Positions 35,684 to 46,343 of a stretch of DNA of 64,000 nucleotides are shown here, piece by piece. The stretch covers positions 5,449,217 to 5,513,216 of the forward strand of contig JAQFVV010006272.1 of NCBI GenBank assembly GCA_028023455.1. The letters run 5' to 3'. The notes under the pieces are model-generated. The model was given only the letters and a program-made list of their open reading frames with translations, was not told the DNA's origin and made no database searches. This DNA is from Epiperipatus broadwayi. Its lineage: Eukaryota; Onychophora; Udeonychophora; Euonychophora; Peripatidae. Every line of letters starts with the position of its first letter. The first letter of the stretch is position 1. Both the position numbers and the translations under genes were made by a program.

Positions 35684-37957
35684 CAAATTAATCGCACTGA
35701 AAGGTTGGTATAAAGCCAAACAAGCACAGATTGCTGAAATAATTGCTACCAAAAATGCTAAACTCTTCCTACCTGCCCCCGTGGTTACCTTCGATGGGCT
35801 CTGGGGGCAAAATCCAAGCAGCAAATTCCAGCCTCTTTGCTCGTCAAAGACAGACAAATTGTGGGAGTTCAAATGCTTCAACACATTAACAACCACTACA
35901 AAAATCGCTTTCAAGGGCACATGATTCCTTCACGTGCTGAATGGGATTGTTCCACCACTGAAGCGAAACATGGAATCACATTGGAGGATATCAAAAACCG
36001 TCTCCTCAGTCTACCCAAAAATGTCCACCCGGAAATGCACGGCATTCCCAGATTTGTTTTTAACCATTTAAGCCACTTCACAAGCCACATTACTCTAGGT
36101 GTGCTAAACCATCTGGCCACAGGGCAGCATGTGCTACCTCAATTCTACCCCATCGCCATGGTGCCATTCCTCAAGAAAAACCGTGATCCGACACTAATCA
36201 ATAGCATTAGACCGATTTCAATGACACCCATCCTCTTTAAAATTATTGAAGGGGTCATCAAAGAGAAATATCAAAGCATCATATTACAAGATATATCACC
36301 CTCTCAATATGCCAGAAAAGGTTCCTCCCCTCTCGAGGCAATGGGTGAAATTAAAATCCTGTTCGACCATATTAGAGCAAACAGACACACAAAACCGATT
36401 GCCATCCAGTTGGACATTGCAGAAGCATTTGATTCTGTGGATGTAGGTATCCTCCTTAACACCTTAGCAGATTCCGAAATCCCAACACAAATCATACAAA
36501 TTTTAGACAACCTACTGAACAACCGGTTCATCCATATTTCAGCTAATGGATCGTACTCAGAAGGATTCACTCCTGCAAATTCCATCCCACAGGGGTCCCC
36601 ACTGAGTGGCTTATTATTCATCAAGTACATTAACCCACTGCTGCTAGAACTTGAAAAGCTTCCAGGAGTATTCGTCCCTCATCTCAGTAAGAGCATTAAC
36701 ACTTTTGCCTATATGGATGATATTCTTGTCATCCTGCCTTCACGTAAATGTCTTCCTGCCTTATACAACATAATCACCAATTATACTAACAAATTTAAAC
36801 TTTCAATTAACCTCCAAAAATCCTCGGCTTGGTGTATCAACTCAGGCAAATGCATCAAATCAGATTTCCTTGCACAGCCCCAACTCTACCTGGGATTCCC
36901 AATTCATATGTCATTCAATGCCATGTCTTCTACCCTTCGCAAGTATCTACTGGAAGAAGCTACCAAATTTGCAAAATCAATAGCCAAAACATATCTCTCT
37001 TTTCAAGGAAAAATAGCCCTAATAAATGCAAAAATAATGAGCAAGATCAATTACTACCTACCAATAATTCCGCTTAACAAATCCTTCAATACCCAAATCC
37101 AAAGGATTTGCAACCAAATCATTTGGAGGGGCCGAACACCTTTAATCGGCTCAGCTTGTTTATTTCAACACGAGAAACTCAATGGGCTGTCCCTCCATTC
37201 AGTAAACACTACAATGCACCAGAAACAACACTCCCTAGTGTACAGCCTGATAAAAAAATACTCCACAGCTGTCATAATAAACCCCGTAATACCCACAGAT
37301 AGACCACCACCTCCACGCACGGCCTGGATAAACTACATCATTAGCAAACTTCTCAGACACAATGGCAATTCCATCTTGGCCCTCCAGAAAAAGATCAACA
37401 TCTGGGAAGCACATGCACTACTGAATCCAGAGCCAATAACTATCCGAATACAACTAGGCCAGATCAATCACAGAATTATGAAAACTTTTAAACACCTTGT
37501 AATGGAACCAAAGCTTTTGGATCACATTATAAAAATAAATCTTGGCGTAATTCCAACAAGCTGGTTCCTACATTACAGAAGATACATGACAAAGATAGAG
37601 CCAACATGCTATCTCTGTCAAAGAGGTGATGAAACCTTCGAACACATAATGTCTCTTTGCCCAGGATATCACGACATCAGGAGATCCATTAGTATGGAAT
37701 GTAGCATTCCTCTCCTCAAGATCCTAGACCTTAAGAGCTGCTTGCACTCCGGTGACTTCCCAGTCATCCGTATGGCTATATTTATCTCATATGCCCTATG
37801 GATGGCCAGATGCGGTTCCAAATTCACAACACCCAGACCTGATCCATTTGGAATATTCAACCTCCAGCTGGAAAAGTTGCAGGCAAAGGACTTAATACTG
37901 GCCACTAAATTCTTATTCAAAAACACATGGGGCCTATATAGAAGGATTGCCCCATAA
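35684..37957 (+). CDS. LINE ORF2 fragment: reverse transcriptase and C-terminal zinc knuckle
   Basis: The main open frame, 35837-37957 (706 codons), has no stop. Motifs, in residues of that frame: finger region RPISMTPILFKIIEG (about 125-139); motif A AIQLDIAEAFDSVD (189-202) with the catalytic aspartate; motif B NSIPQGSPLSGLLF (248-261); motif C FAYMDDILVIL (290-300); motif D/E region KSSAWCIN and LYLGFPIHM; a thumb-like helix with GKIALINAKIMSKINYYLPI; and a zinc-knuckle-like CYLCQ..ETFEHIMSLC at about 591-608. Non-LTR enzymes usually have YADD; here it is YMDD. Upstream bases 35684-35835 carry a different frame (KGWYKAKQAQIAEIIATKNA) that fits the region before the fingers, so one frameshift near 35835 breaks the ORF. 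The YLGFPIxM and IW..PLI pattern suggests the L1/Tx1 group; the clade is inference. Confidence 0.82.
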
Positions 37958-38089
37958 ATGAGACACCTAACAACTTAGATGACAAGCATTTCAATGGAAT
38001 TCATATGAACCCCAACTAAAACAGCAGACTGTATCCATTGGCCTTACATGGCTTAAACAAGTGTATTAGTCACAATAAAATTTATTTAA
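35684..38089 (+). mobile_element. L1/Tx1-like LINE, 5'-truncated, with 11-bp target duplication
   Basis: The 2.4-kb insert is bracketed by AACTACATAGA at 35673-35683 and 38090-38100. It has clearly higher GC than its host and ends CACAATAAAATTTATTTAAA with no long poly-A. It consists of the C-terminal half of an ORF2 (reverse transcriptase and zinc knuckle) without an apurinic endonuclease, as expected for 5' truncation during target-primed integration. It is the best-preserved element of the window, so it is recent relative to the host unit B. Confidence 0.85.
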
Positions 38090-39047
38090 AACTACATAGA
38101 TATTCCCATAATATTTTCAATATTTCAGCTATAAAGTTTGTGAAAATCTTTAATATATATGTAAATTAATTAGTAAATGAGAACACCATTGAAGTTAAAT
38201 TCATAGCCAAAGAATACTGTGAAACAGTAAGATTTGCTTTGCACAGATCTTCATTTCACTTTTTCTCACTTCTTACCTACTATCATACCTTAGTTTAAAC
38301 TCTAATGTATTGCAGTGTGTGTGTACTGCGATCTCATGCTGAAATCTGAACTTAATTAGTTAATAAATATAGTAGATGAATGGTAAGTTAGTAGGTCAAT
38401 AATTTAAGGTAATTTTAATATAACGGTTTATAAGTTAAGAAGTACGTACACGTATATACTTATTCATAGTAGGATTTAGGTCATGTCTGTTGTATTTACA
38501 CACAGTGCGGTATTATGTGTAAAAGCCTCAAATTAACAAGATGTTGTTTACTAAAGTTCTAGTTTATTTAAATCTATTACTTAAGATATACCAAATTCTT
38601 CATCTTTAAGTTTTCAATATTTAATTTAGAATAACATTAAACTAATAAATAATCTAGATCTTTAAAACTTTCAAATTTGAATTTAAATCATTTTGTTATT
38701 TTATATTTTAGAAATCACGCCCTAATTTTGTATGTAAAATTAAATGAGGGTTGGAAAACAATAATGCTTAATAAATTCTATTCCTGTAAATGCATTAGTG
38801 GCTTAAGTATTTGGCCACCTAGATAAAAACAACAGATGTTCACTCTGTATTTTTTTTAATTAATAAAAGTTTTAAAACAAAATTAAACTTTTAATCTGAA
38901 TATCTTAAAGGTAGATAACAATAGCGAATTTACTTATAATATCCTATTGTATTCTTTTGGATATTCGAATAGATAAAAGTATTAATTAGTAGTGGTATTT
39001 TGAGTAATGGATTTTACGCCGCAGGGCAGTTCTATTGTGGGCTCCCT

Positions 39048-39578
39048 TGATATATATAGGGTTAAATTTATTAGTCAAGGATTTTTTTCTTATACTTGTG
39101 GTCTTTGGTTTCTTTTACCATGTTTTTAAGAGATTTAAAACAGTAGCTGATTATGTTTTGAGACAGCTTTTAGCTGATTGTATTTTGGAAAGAGAGCTGA
39201 ATAGAGAGAGAAGCTAATACTAGGAAAAACTGTTAATTTTGTTTAGAAAATTGTAAAATCCGTGCCTCTGTGAAGGGAAGTTATAGAATGTCTGAGAAGA
39301 AGCTAGTAGGAAGGCTATCTTCCTTCTCGGGAATACCCATTCTGCAATTCTTACACCATCTAATGCCCTTTCCATAAGAAACCCGGATATGAACTGCTGC
39401 TGCTGAATCATACCTAAAAGATTTGTTGCTAAACTCTGAAGAATGCTGCTGCCATCCCTTGTAATGTAAAATACCAGGATAAGTGAAACTGAAATGCCCC
39501 AATGGAATGGACTCCCACCAATCAATTGGAGTCAACAGAAGGCTTAGTGCGCACTAATTCTCCAGCAAACTGTATGAG
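39048..39578 (+). promoter_or_regulatory. Unit B TATA-like block and leader ending in a donor-like site
   Basis: TGATATATATAGGGTTAAAT follows GGATTTTACGCCGCAGGGCA, the counterpart of GGCTTTTACGACCGCAGGGT in unit A (33526). The leader includes ATGAACTGCTGCTGCTGAAT and ends TGTATGAG|GTAACC. No long open frame is shared with units A or C. Confidence 0.35.
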
Positions 39579-40391
39579 GTAACCCTTTAACTCAAGAGCT
39601 CTTGTGTAATATGTATATTCCCTCATAAGCTATAACTATACTCCATTATTTCTGTAATCTTAAATTAAGTTTTCAGTTTATATTCCTATTCTATAACAAA
39701 TCTAATTTGTAAATTGTTATACTTTTCAACTTTACTTGGATTAATGTTTAAATTTATTAAGTTATTTTCTTCCATTGTGATGACGTGCCTGAGTAACCAT
39801 TGACCGAGCAAATCACTCCTTTTTTTTCTTCTTTCCTGAATAAGCCGTCATCTTAAGGCAGGTTAATTGTAGAACTCGCCCTTCTAGTTAAATGTATTAT
39901 AATCTCACTCACCTGAGAGTTATTTTATTAATTTTTTTTTTTTAGAGTGAAATAAACACACTCATGATATCTGGTGTTCTTCATACAATTTATTTATGTC
40001 ATTTTATATGAAATACTTCCATTTGATTAAAATATAGTATGGGAGTAAGTGCGAGTTTAGTACAGTTATTATTACATAAATGCCTGATTGTCTAGTTATT
40101 TAATGAAGTCCTGAATCATGCATTTCTCCACCATGCTATTGTCATTCTATTCGTGTTTTAAATTTATTTATAATTAATAGTTCATTAGTGAATTTGATAA
40201 TATGTAGACCATATAAATATAACTCTTTAGGAATGAATTAAGCATTTATGTTCAAATTAAAATACAGCCCTTTTTATATATGTCACTTATTGTGTGTTGC
40301 CGGTGTAAATACGCTGGATGTTGAGACTTTTGGCTTTGTTCGTTTATTCAGGATATCAAAACGGCAGAGACCATTCTTCCTTTCCCCACAG

Positions 40392-41335
40392 CTCCCAGAA
40401 CAGTATGAATTAGAAACCTCACTGGGATCCGCTCATCAGTTACCCAGTCACGGAGTTACATAGTAGAAGGCCAGGTTTGGGCTGATATTGAGCGACCCAC
40501 TTACTTAAGGACAATGGCAAAATGCCATCCCGTGTAGTTTATTTTTTTTACAAAGCCACGGCTTCAACATACCACACTCCATCCTCTGCGCTTAATTTTT
40601 ACCAACATGACCAATTTCTCTTAACTTTAGTAATGTATCATTCCCATAAACCAAGAAGGTTTTAATCCATTCCTATGAGCCTTTGTCTGCCTGATTCTTG
40701 ATGTCAATATTGTATGCTTGTAAGAATCTTAAGATAGTATTAAATTTATTAAATATAAAATGTAGTTTGTTCATTATACCCATGTCGCATATCCTCACAA
40801 TATATTGTTCTTAAACCAACGACGCTGTAGGCACTTGACTGTAATGTTTTACATTTAACCCAAGAAGTAGAGAATGCTAATGTACATATATATTAAATAT
40901 CTGCCACGTCACTGGCTGGCTTACACAGACAGTGCCAATATCTATTATTAACTAATAAATACTCTTGAATTTTACTAACTTATTTTGATTTTATATATTT
41001 ATATATCTATGATCCCCACCATGGTCCAGGTTACATGCTACACCTACCTTATGTTTTGAACCCTCAGAGTTGTATTTCATACCATCTATAGATCTAGTTA
41101 GCAAACCTAAGGATGCACTTTTAATATAGAGTCTCTTGCTTCTCTCTGACCACCGGCAAGAAACTATGCTATAAGTAGCATCAGATGCGTTGTCGCACAG
41201 GTGGCGCTGCGGAGCATAGACTTTGGATTCCAACTTAGGATTTCTAGGAGGCAACCCTCCTAGAGTGTTGAGTTTCATGTCTGGGGTTTGAATTCTGCAG
41301 TGTGTTAGCAATTTAACAGTCTACCCATGATCCTA
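40392..41335 (+). other. Unit B downstream exon-like block
   Basis: It follows TTCCTTTCCCCACAG. It begins CTCCCAGAACAGTATGAATT, aligned with unit A TTCCCAGTACTGTGCTATAA. The last 200 bp hold GGTGGCGCTGCGGAGC and GGGGTTTGAATTCTGCAGTG. The latter resembles a tRNA box B, so a tRNA-derived SINE part is possible. The end of the unit is TTCTGCAGTGTGTTAGCAAT. Confidence 0.4.
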
Positions 41336-43045
41336 TTCTAATAATTTAAGTGAGAACAGGTTATTAACCCGTACTTCGAATAGGTATATTTATGAGCACC
41401 GAACAAATCGATCTCAAGCACCAATCTTACCAATTAAGAAGAATTATATCCCTCAAACACAAAAGAAAAGGTCCAGTGGACCCTTTTTGGGTGCCTTATT
41501 CAGACTAGCTCAGTCTCAAGGTCTGGGAGACAATGTTTATCGGGAGAAGGAAGCCTAGGTTATCTTAGAAAGAAACATCATTTATATATTTTTATAATTT
41601 TCCTATCTGCCCTAGAATCTTATTATTTTATTTCTTTTAGAGATACGGTCATGAATATCAGTAAGCTTTTATAACTAACCCAGAAATTATAAGAATCTTG
41701 TAATTGAAATAAATACACAAGTTACAGCTTAAATTCTAATATTTATTAGTACATGTATATACTAATAGCTCAGTTATATGACCCAGTCATTCCGATACAT
41801 ATATATAATATCAGTATACACATTCATGAAAAAATAATACTATGCGTCAGAGTTGTATTTATTAAATAATTTAATCTATTTTCCAAAATTCTTTCTTTAA
41901 GTTGGGTGTTAATTTATTAGCAAATTATTATATGTTCATTCAATAGAGAAAAAGTCATATTTACCTCCTTTGAGAGCGAACGTTCATGTGTTTAAGGCAA
42001 TAACAATTGTCTTAGCGAGAATTGTTGGTCTGGAAGATGATAAAAGATTCCATAACATTTTTATATATGATAATCCATCGTAGAGGTTAGGTAGGTGATT
42101 CTAAAATTGAGTGCATGAAAGTTCTTACTGTTTGGAGTTCCATGGTCATTTCACTTGCTTGAAATAGACGGCTGAAATCAAAGATCAGGCAGGTCACAAA
42201 ATAGCTGTACATTGGGTCAGTTTAAAGAATCCACATGATTATTTTACCCGAGCATTTCGATGGAGTCAATTCTTATTAATTTTTATTAATTAATAAAATC
42301 ACTTTATTAAAATTTACTTTCCGCACTTTCTCTTTCACCTCACTTTTTTTTTTGGTCTATCCATACACCGATGACCATTATCTCAGGAATCTTTTAGCAT
42401 GATCAGGTTTTTACTGTCCCCAAATATTTAGTGGCTAGTTTTTGGAAATACTTAGTGGCCAATTTTTGGAATTCTGACAAGTATCATTAACAGAAATCGC
42501 CTGTGGCACAACTTGCAATCCCTTTTATTACTCTTCAGCCTTATATTTTAATTTGCTTTCGTTAAAAAACATGTGATACTAATGATATTATTTCAATAAT
42601 TATAACTTACAGTAATAAACAACAAAATATATAAAACAAAAAAAATATAAAATACAACTCCGTACATAACCGCTCCTCTTGATCTTCGCACACAAATCTA
42701 TCTGTTAGTAATTAATTCTATGCAACATCACAACAACACAAATAATAAATATATATGTATACTGTAACAGAACACACCCTCTCAATAAAATAAGTTAAGG
42801 CAGTCGCATCTTATTATAATCAGATTTAAGGTCTTCATATAGGATGCCATGAATGATGTGATTTAATTTTGATATAAAACTATATCTATTCCAAATAAAT
42901 AATTTATTATTAGATTATTAATATAAATTATATCTAAACCACATCAAATCAATCTTCACCTTAATAGATTTAACCGTTAGACTTGGATTAATTTCAAACT
43001 CGGGGAAATTTAACAATTGACCCTCTTCAGGGGTTCCTATCAATA
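41336..43045. other. Spacer between units B and hAT MITE; no gene
   Basis: The part at 41340-42540 is less AT-rich. It contains a small perfect hairpin AAAGGTCCAGTGGACCCTTTTTGG (41470, 13-bp palindrome followed by T5). It also has a twofold direct repeat TTTAGTGGC(T/C)A(G/A)TTTTTGGAA (42428-42474). The rest is AT-rich. I could not assign it. Confidence 0.4.
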
Positions 43046-43053
43046 CACTAGAG

Positions 43054-43396
43054 CAGGGGTCCCCAACCCTAGGCCCGCGGGCACCACAGTGCCCGCAGAC
43101 CATTTTATGTGTGCCCGCTGCTATCTGAACACAATAAAAAATTATTTATCTGATACAAATAAATGTAATTTTTAAAATTTCTTGTAAATTATTGTATTAT
43201 ATTGTAATCAAATGTTAAAATTTTATTTTTGAAATAAATATTTTTTTGTACATGTATTATTAAACAATATCCAACTATAAATTTATATTGAAAAAATAAA
43301 TGCTGCCCGCCACCTGGTTGAAAAAATAAATGGTGCCCGCCACCTGGCCGGTATTATAGAATGTGCTCTTAAGTGCAAAAAGGTTGGGGACACCTG
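43054..43396. mobile_element. hAT-type MITE (343 bp) with 8-bp target duplication
   Basis: It has inverted ends CAGGGGTCCCCAACC and GGTTGGGGACACCTG, with the duplicated target CACTAGAG at 43046-43053 and 43397-43404. An 8-bp target duplication and CAGGGGT.. ends are characteristic of the hAT superfamily. The interior is AT-rich, with GCCCGCGGGC near the left end and a twofold repeat AAAAAATAAATG(C/G)TGCCCGCCACC near 43291-43345. There is no coding capacity; it is mobilised in trans by a hAT transposase. Confidence 0.9.
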
Positions 43397-43404
43397 CACT
43401 AGAG

Positions 43405-44225
43405 TAATAATAAATCTCATTATTTTTTTTAAATGGGTTTCATGAAGTTAATATAATAATCAACAATGATTATATATTAAATATTTGATCTTATCTTATA
43501 AAATCAAATAAAAAAATAATACAAATTAAAGACTTCATTTAGTTTAATATAAAACATAATAATTATTTATTTAACAAATAAATAAATTAAACTTTATAAT
43601 ATATATAAGAATTATTTATATATCTACTATCTTATATTTTAAATATAAATATATTCTATTTACCCACGGTAGATATTTTTTTAATTTATAACACTACATG
43701 ATTTTATAATTTATATAAAATATATATATATATCTAAATATTAAGACTACTATATTAAAACTATTATATAATAATTAGATTATACAAATAATAATCTAAT
43801 CATTTGTATATAATGTTTTCATCCATTAAAATGATTCTATATAATTATGATCATTAATTTAAAAAAAAAAATATTATAAATATATTTCATACCAATATTA
43901 ATCATTTATCCAACTAGAATAAACAATGGTTATTGGACTATTTGAATTAGTACAAAGTAGTGTCATGTCATAAAAATAAAATAAAATATGTAAATTGAAG
44001 AATAATTTAATTTCTTACCTCTAAGTTCATTCTATCCCTTATATATTTATATACCTTTCCCATGTTAATATTTCTTATCCCATATCTAAATTTTTATTAA
44101 ATATAAAAAAATAAAAATATTTTAAATTATTGATCTTCCCTTCTTATTCATTTCTTCAATGAAATGAATTTAATGATAAAAGAAATGAGATTAATGCTCA
44201 TCAATTGTAATTTTTAAGAATGGTA
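43405..44225. other. Very AT-rich DNA, no feature
   Basis: It is almost pure A/T with TA repeats (43725-43736). Nothing is recognised. Confidence 0.5.
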
Positions 44226-44227
44226 TA

Positions 44228-45233
44228 CACCTGGGTCTCGTTTTACGCGATATAGGTGCCTCAGAAAACACGCGTAAACGAAATCACGCAAAAATAGACG
44301 TAACTTACCTTGAAAAATGGGGATACGGACTGTGATTTTTCAAAAATCGCGTAAAAGCAAAGCACCAACGTAAAATTACTTTAAAATTTGCACAAAAAAA
44401 AAAATAAGGACATAAAATATGACTAATAAAAAATTTCAAATTTGAAAAAAATTGATACAAGACAAACTTTTTTTAACTATAATATTTAATTTTATTCAAA
44501 ATAATATATTTTTATGCATAATTTACAGTACAGTAATTTACATTTTTTTATACACGTTTTAATTATTATCGCTATTTGCCAATATACAGGTTCGTTTGCA
44601 AACTGGTAAAAAATCAGATTCTTCACAAGAGGAAATACAACTAGCGCCAACTTCATTCTCATGTTGTGTTAATGGTTTTCTGGTGACAACGTAATTAGTA
44701 ATTAATCTTTGAGATGATGATTTTATTAATTGTTTATGAAGCTCACGATATCCAGACATACAACCATTTAGCTCTCGTTGGAATTTAAGAGCACGTTCGT
44801 GATTAGTGTCATTAATAAGAAAATAATTAAAAATAAACTTGCGGACACTAAATGATTAATAATTGATTATGTTTTTTTTTTTAAAAGCAAAAACAGAATG
44901 TGATTTAAAATGCAAAATTAACACGCACAATGTTTGAACAAATTTACATTATAATCTTGTAAAATTTGTTGTGTGTATACATAAAATGTGGAAATCATGA
45001 TTTTAATTTCATTATTGCATAAAATCTTACTATTATAAAGCACTGAAAATATTGAAATTACTAAGATGAAAGTCGAATTCCAATAATGTGCTATTACTTT
45101 CAATATGACGTAAGTGCGCGAAATTTATTATTTAAAGTAATAGAGCATTATTGGAGTTCGACTTCCGAAGAAACGTGAATCGCGTAACTTCAAAATCGCG
45201 TTAAATAAATCTGCGTAAAAAGAGACCCAGGTG
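44228..45233 (-). mobile_element. Pogo/Tigger-like non-autonomous DNA transposon, copy 2
   Basis: Ends CACCTGGGTCTCGTTTTACG (44228) and CGTAAAAAGAGACCCAGGTG (ending 45233) are flanked by TA. It is the reverse-oriented relative of 16731-17595, longer by about 140 bp. It also keeps the subterminal inverted repeat (AAAGTCGAATTCCAATAATG against CATTATTGGAGTTCGACTTC). It retains a larger piece of transposase tail. Both copies are in introns or flank of the same gene. Confidence 0.75.
44559..44759 (-). pseudogene. Transposase C-terminal relic in the Tigger-like copy 2
   Basis: The 66-codon frame reads MSGYRELHKQLIKSSSQRLI, then TNYVVTRKPLTQHENEVGAS, CISSCEESDFLPVCKR and so on. The first half resembles the end of pogo/Tigger transposases, where a helix precedes a (I/L)T.(Y/F)F-type end. 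The second half is unlike anything I know. Upstream of the first Met the same frame continues as KFQREL/CMSGY-like sequence with stops. Copy 1 has the first part and lacks most of the second. There is no DDE catalytic residue. Confidence 0.4.
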
Positions 45234-45235
45234 TA

Positions 45236-46343
45236 TATATAAAAGTTAATGCAATAGTCCTAGATGTACCTGGAATTTGCGAATGAAAATCCTTCGAAGA
45301 TACAATTCTTAATTCCTTAGTTTTTATGCATTGAAGAAGATAATATGAGATCTCAAGTTGACGTTTAGTTTTCTCCTTGCATATAGATAGTATCTTTTTT
45401 TATAGATTGTTCTTTTATTAACAATTATAATTCCATTTCGAAAATATAGCTTATATATAATTTTAAAGGCATTTGGGAAAAGTTGTTATTCACATATATA
45501 TATATTTGACTAGACAAACGCATTTTATATATCTTATAATAAAACTGGTGTTCTATTCACTTTGCATTTTTCTTATACTGTAAAGTTCATTAATTTAATT
45601 TACTTGAAGTTTTTGTAAAACATTCTTTTTAAAATGATCTTTATATTTAGAACTTGAACTAAAACAATCTTTATGGAATGCAAAAATTCTATTCAAATTA
45701 AGTAATTTAGAAATTACTTTTCTTTAAGAAATATTAGAAATTTCTTCTAATAAGCTTTCTTATTAAATCGTTCAAAAATATAGATCTTATTCTATACACT
45801 GTTCTTTTAAATCTAACACAGTATAAGTCCTTGTGAGGATATTGATGAAAAGATTGAATCTTTTATCATTTCCCCAAATTTTTTTTTTATTTATTACTGC
45901 ATGAGCTTGCTAAAGCATATCATATTATATATTGTGATATTACCATTCTATATTAAATTCATTCCCTTTAATTCGATAAATTGCATGTGAACTTAAAGGT
46001 TATCATCTTGTCAATTATCTCTATTAGTGAATTAGTATTTCAACAATGGTTTTTAATTTTAAAAAATGAAAAATAATAATTTACTATATATTATATTTAT
46101 TTTCATAAATATAATAGAAATAAAAATAATTTGTATACATATATTAATTATATGTATGTGTGAGTAATGTATTTCACTCACACCCTTTTGTAACAGGATT
46201 CGAATGTATATCTATAAATTTTCTCGCATCTATTAATTTAATCCATAATAACAACCGCAATAAACACTCTTTTGTAATCATTAATTACAAGTGATGTGCA
46301 GCAACTAATAAGAGCGGTTCTTCTATTTGAAGGTTAGGCTTAG
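45236..46343. other. AT-rich DNA, no feature
   Basis: Only the last 60 bp (GATGTGCAGCAACTAATAAG at 46293) recur elsewhere, at 49923 (ATATGCAGCAACTAATAAG). Confidence 0.45.

Larger units (their letters stand above)
35632..41335 (+). repeat. Gene-like tandem unit B (interrupted by a LINE)
   Basis: This is the second related unit. Its left end, CAATTGCAATTGTCAATTTT..GTTTATTTAGATAACTACAT, is continued at 38101 (TATTCCCATAATATTTTCAA TATTTCAG) after a nested LINE. Unit C at 46344-46430 shows the same sequence uninterrupted. Without the LINE the unit is about 3.3 kb. It has a TATA-like block (39048), a leader, a donor-like ATGAG|GTAACC (39579), an intron-like 811 bp, acceptor-like TTTCCCCACAG (ends 40391) and a 3' block conserved with unit A. 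A minus-strand 106-codon frame at 40991-41311 crosses the conserved 3' block but is not preserved in unit A. Confidence 0.55.

Noticed and set aside
36304-37926. Minus-strand frames opposite the LINE reverse transcriptase
   Set aside because: They are shadows of the real plus-strand frame.
41225-41310. tRNA gene in the 3' block of units A and B
   Set aside because: Only box-like words are present; no cloverleaf could be drawn.
40991-41311. 106-codon minus-strand frame over the 3' block of unit B
   Set aside because: The corresponding part of unit A does not keep the frame, so it is probably not a gene.
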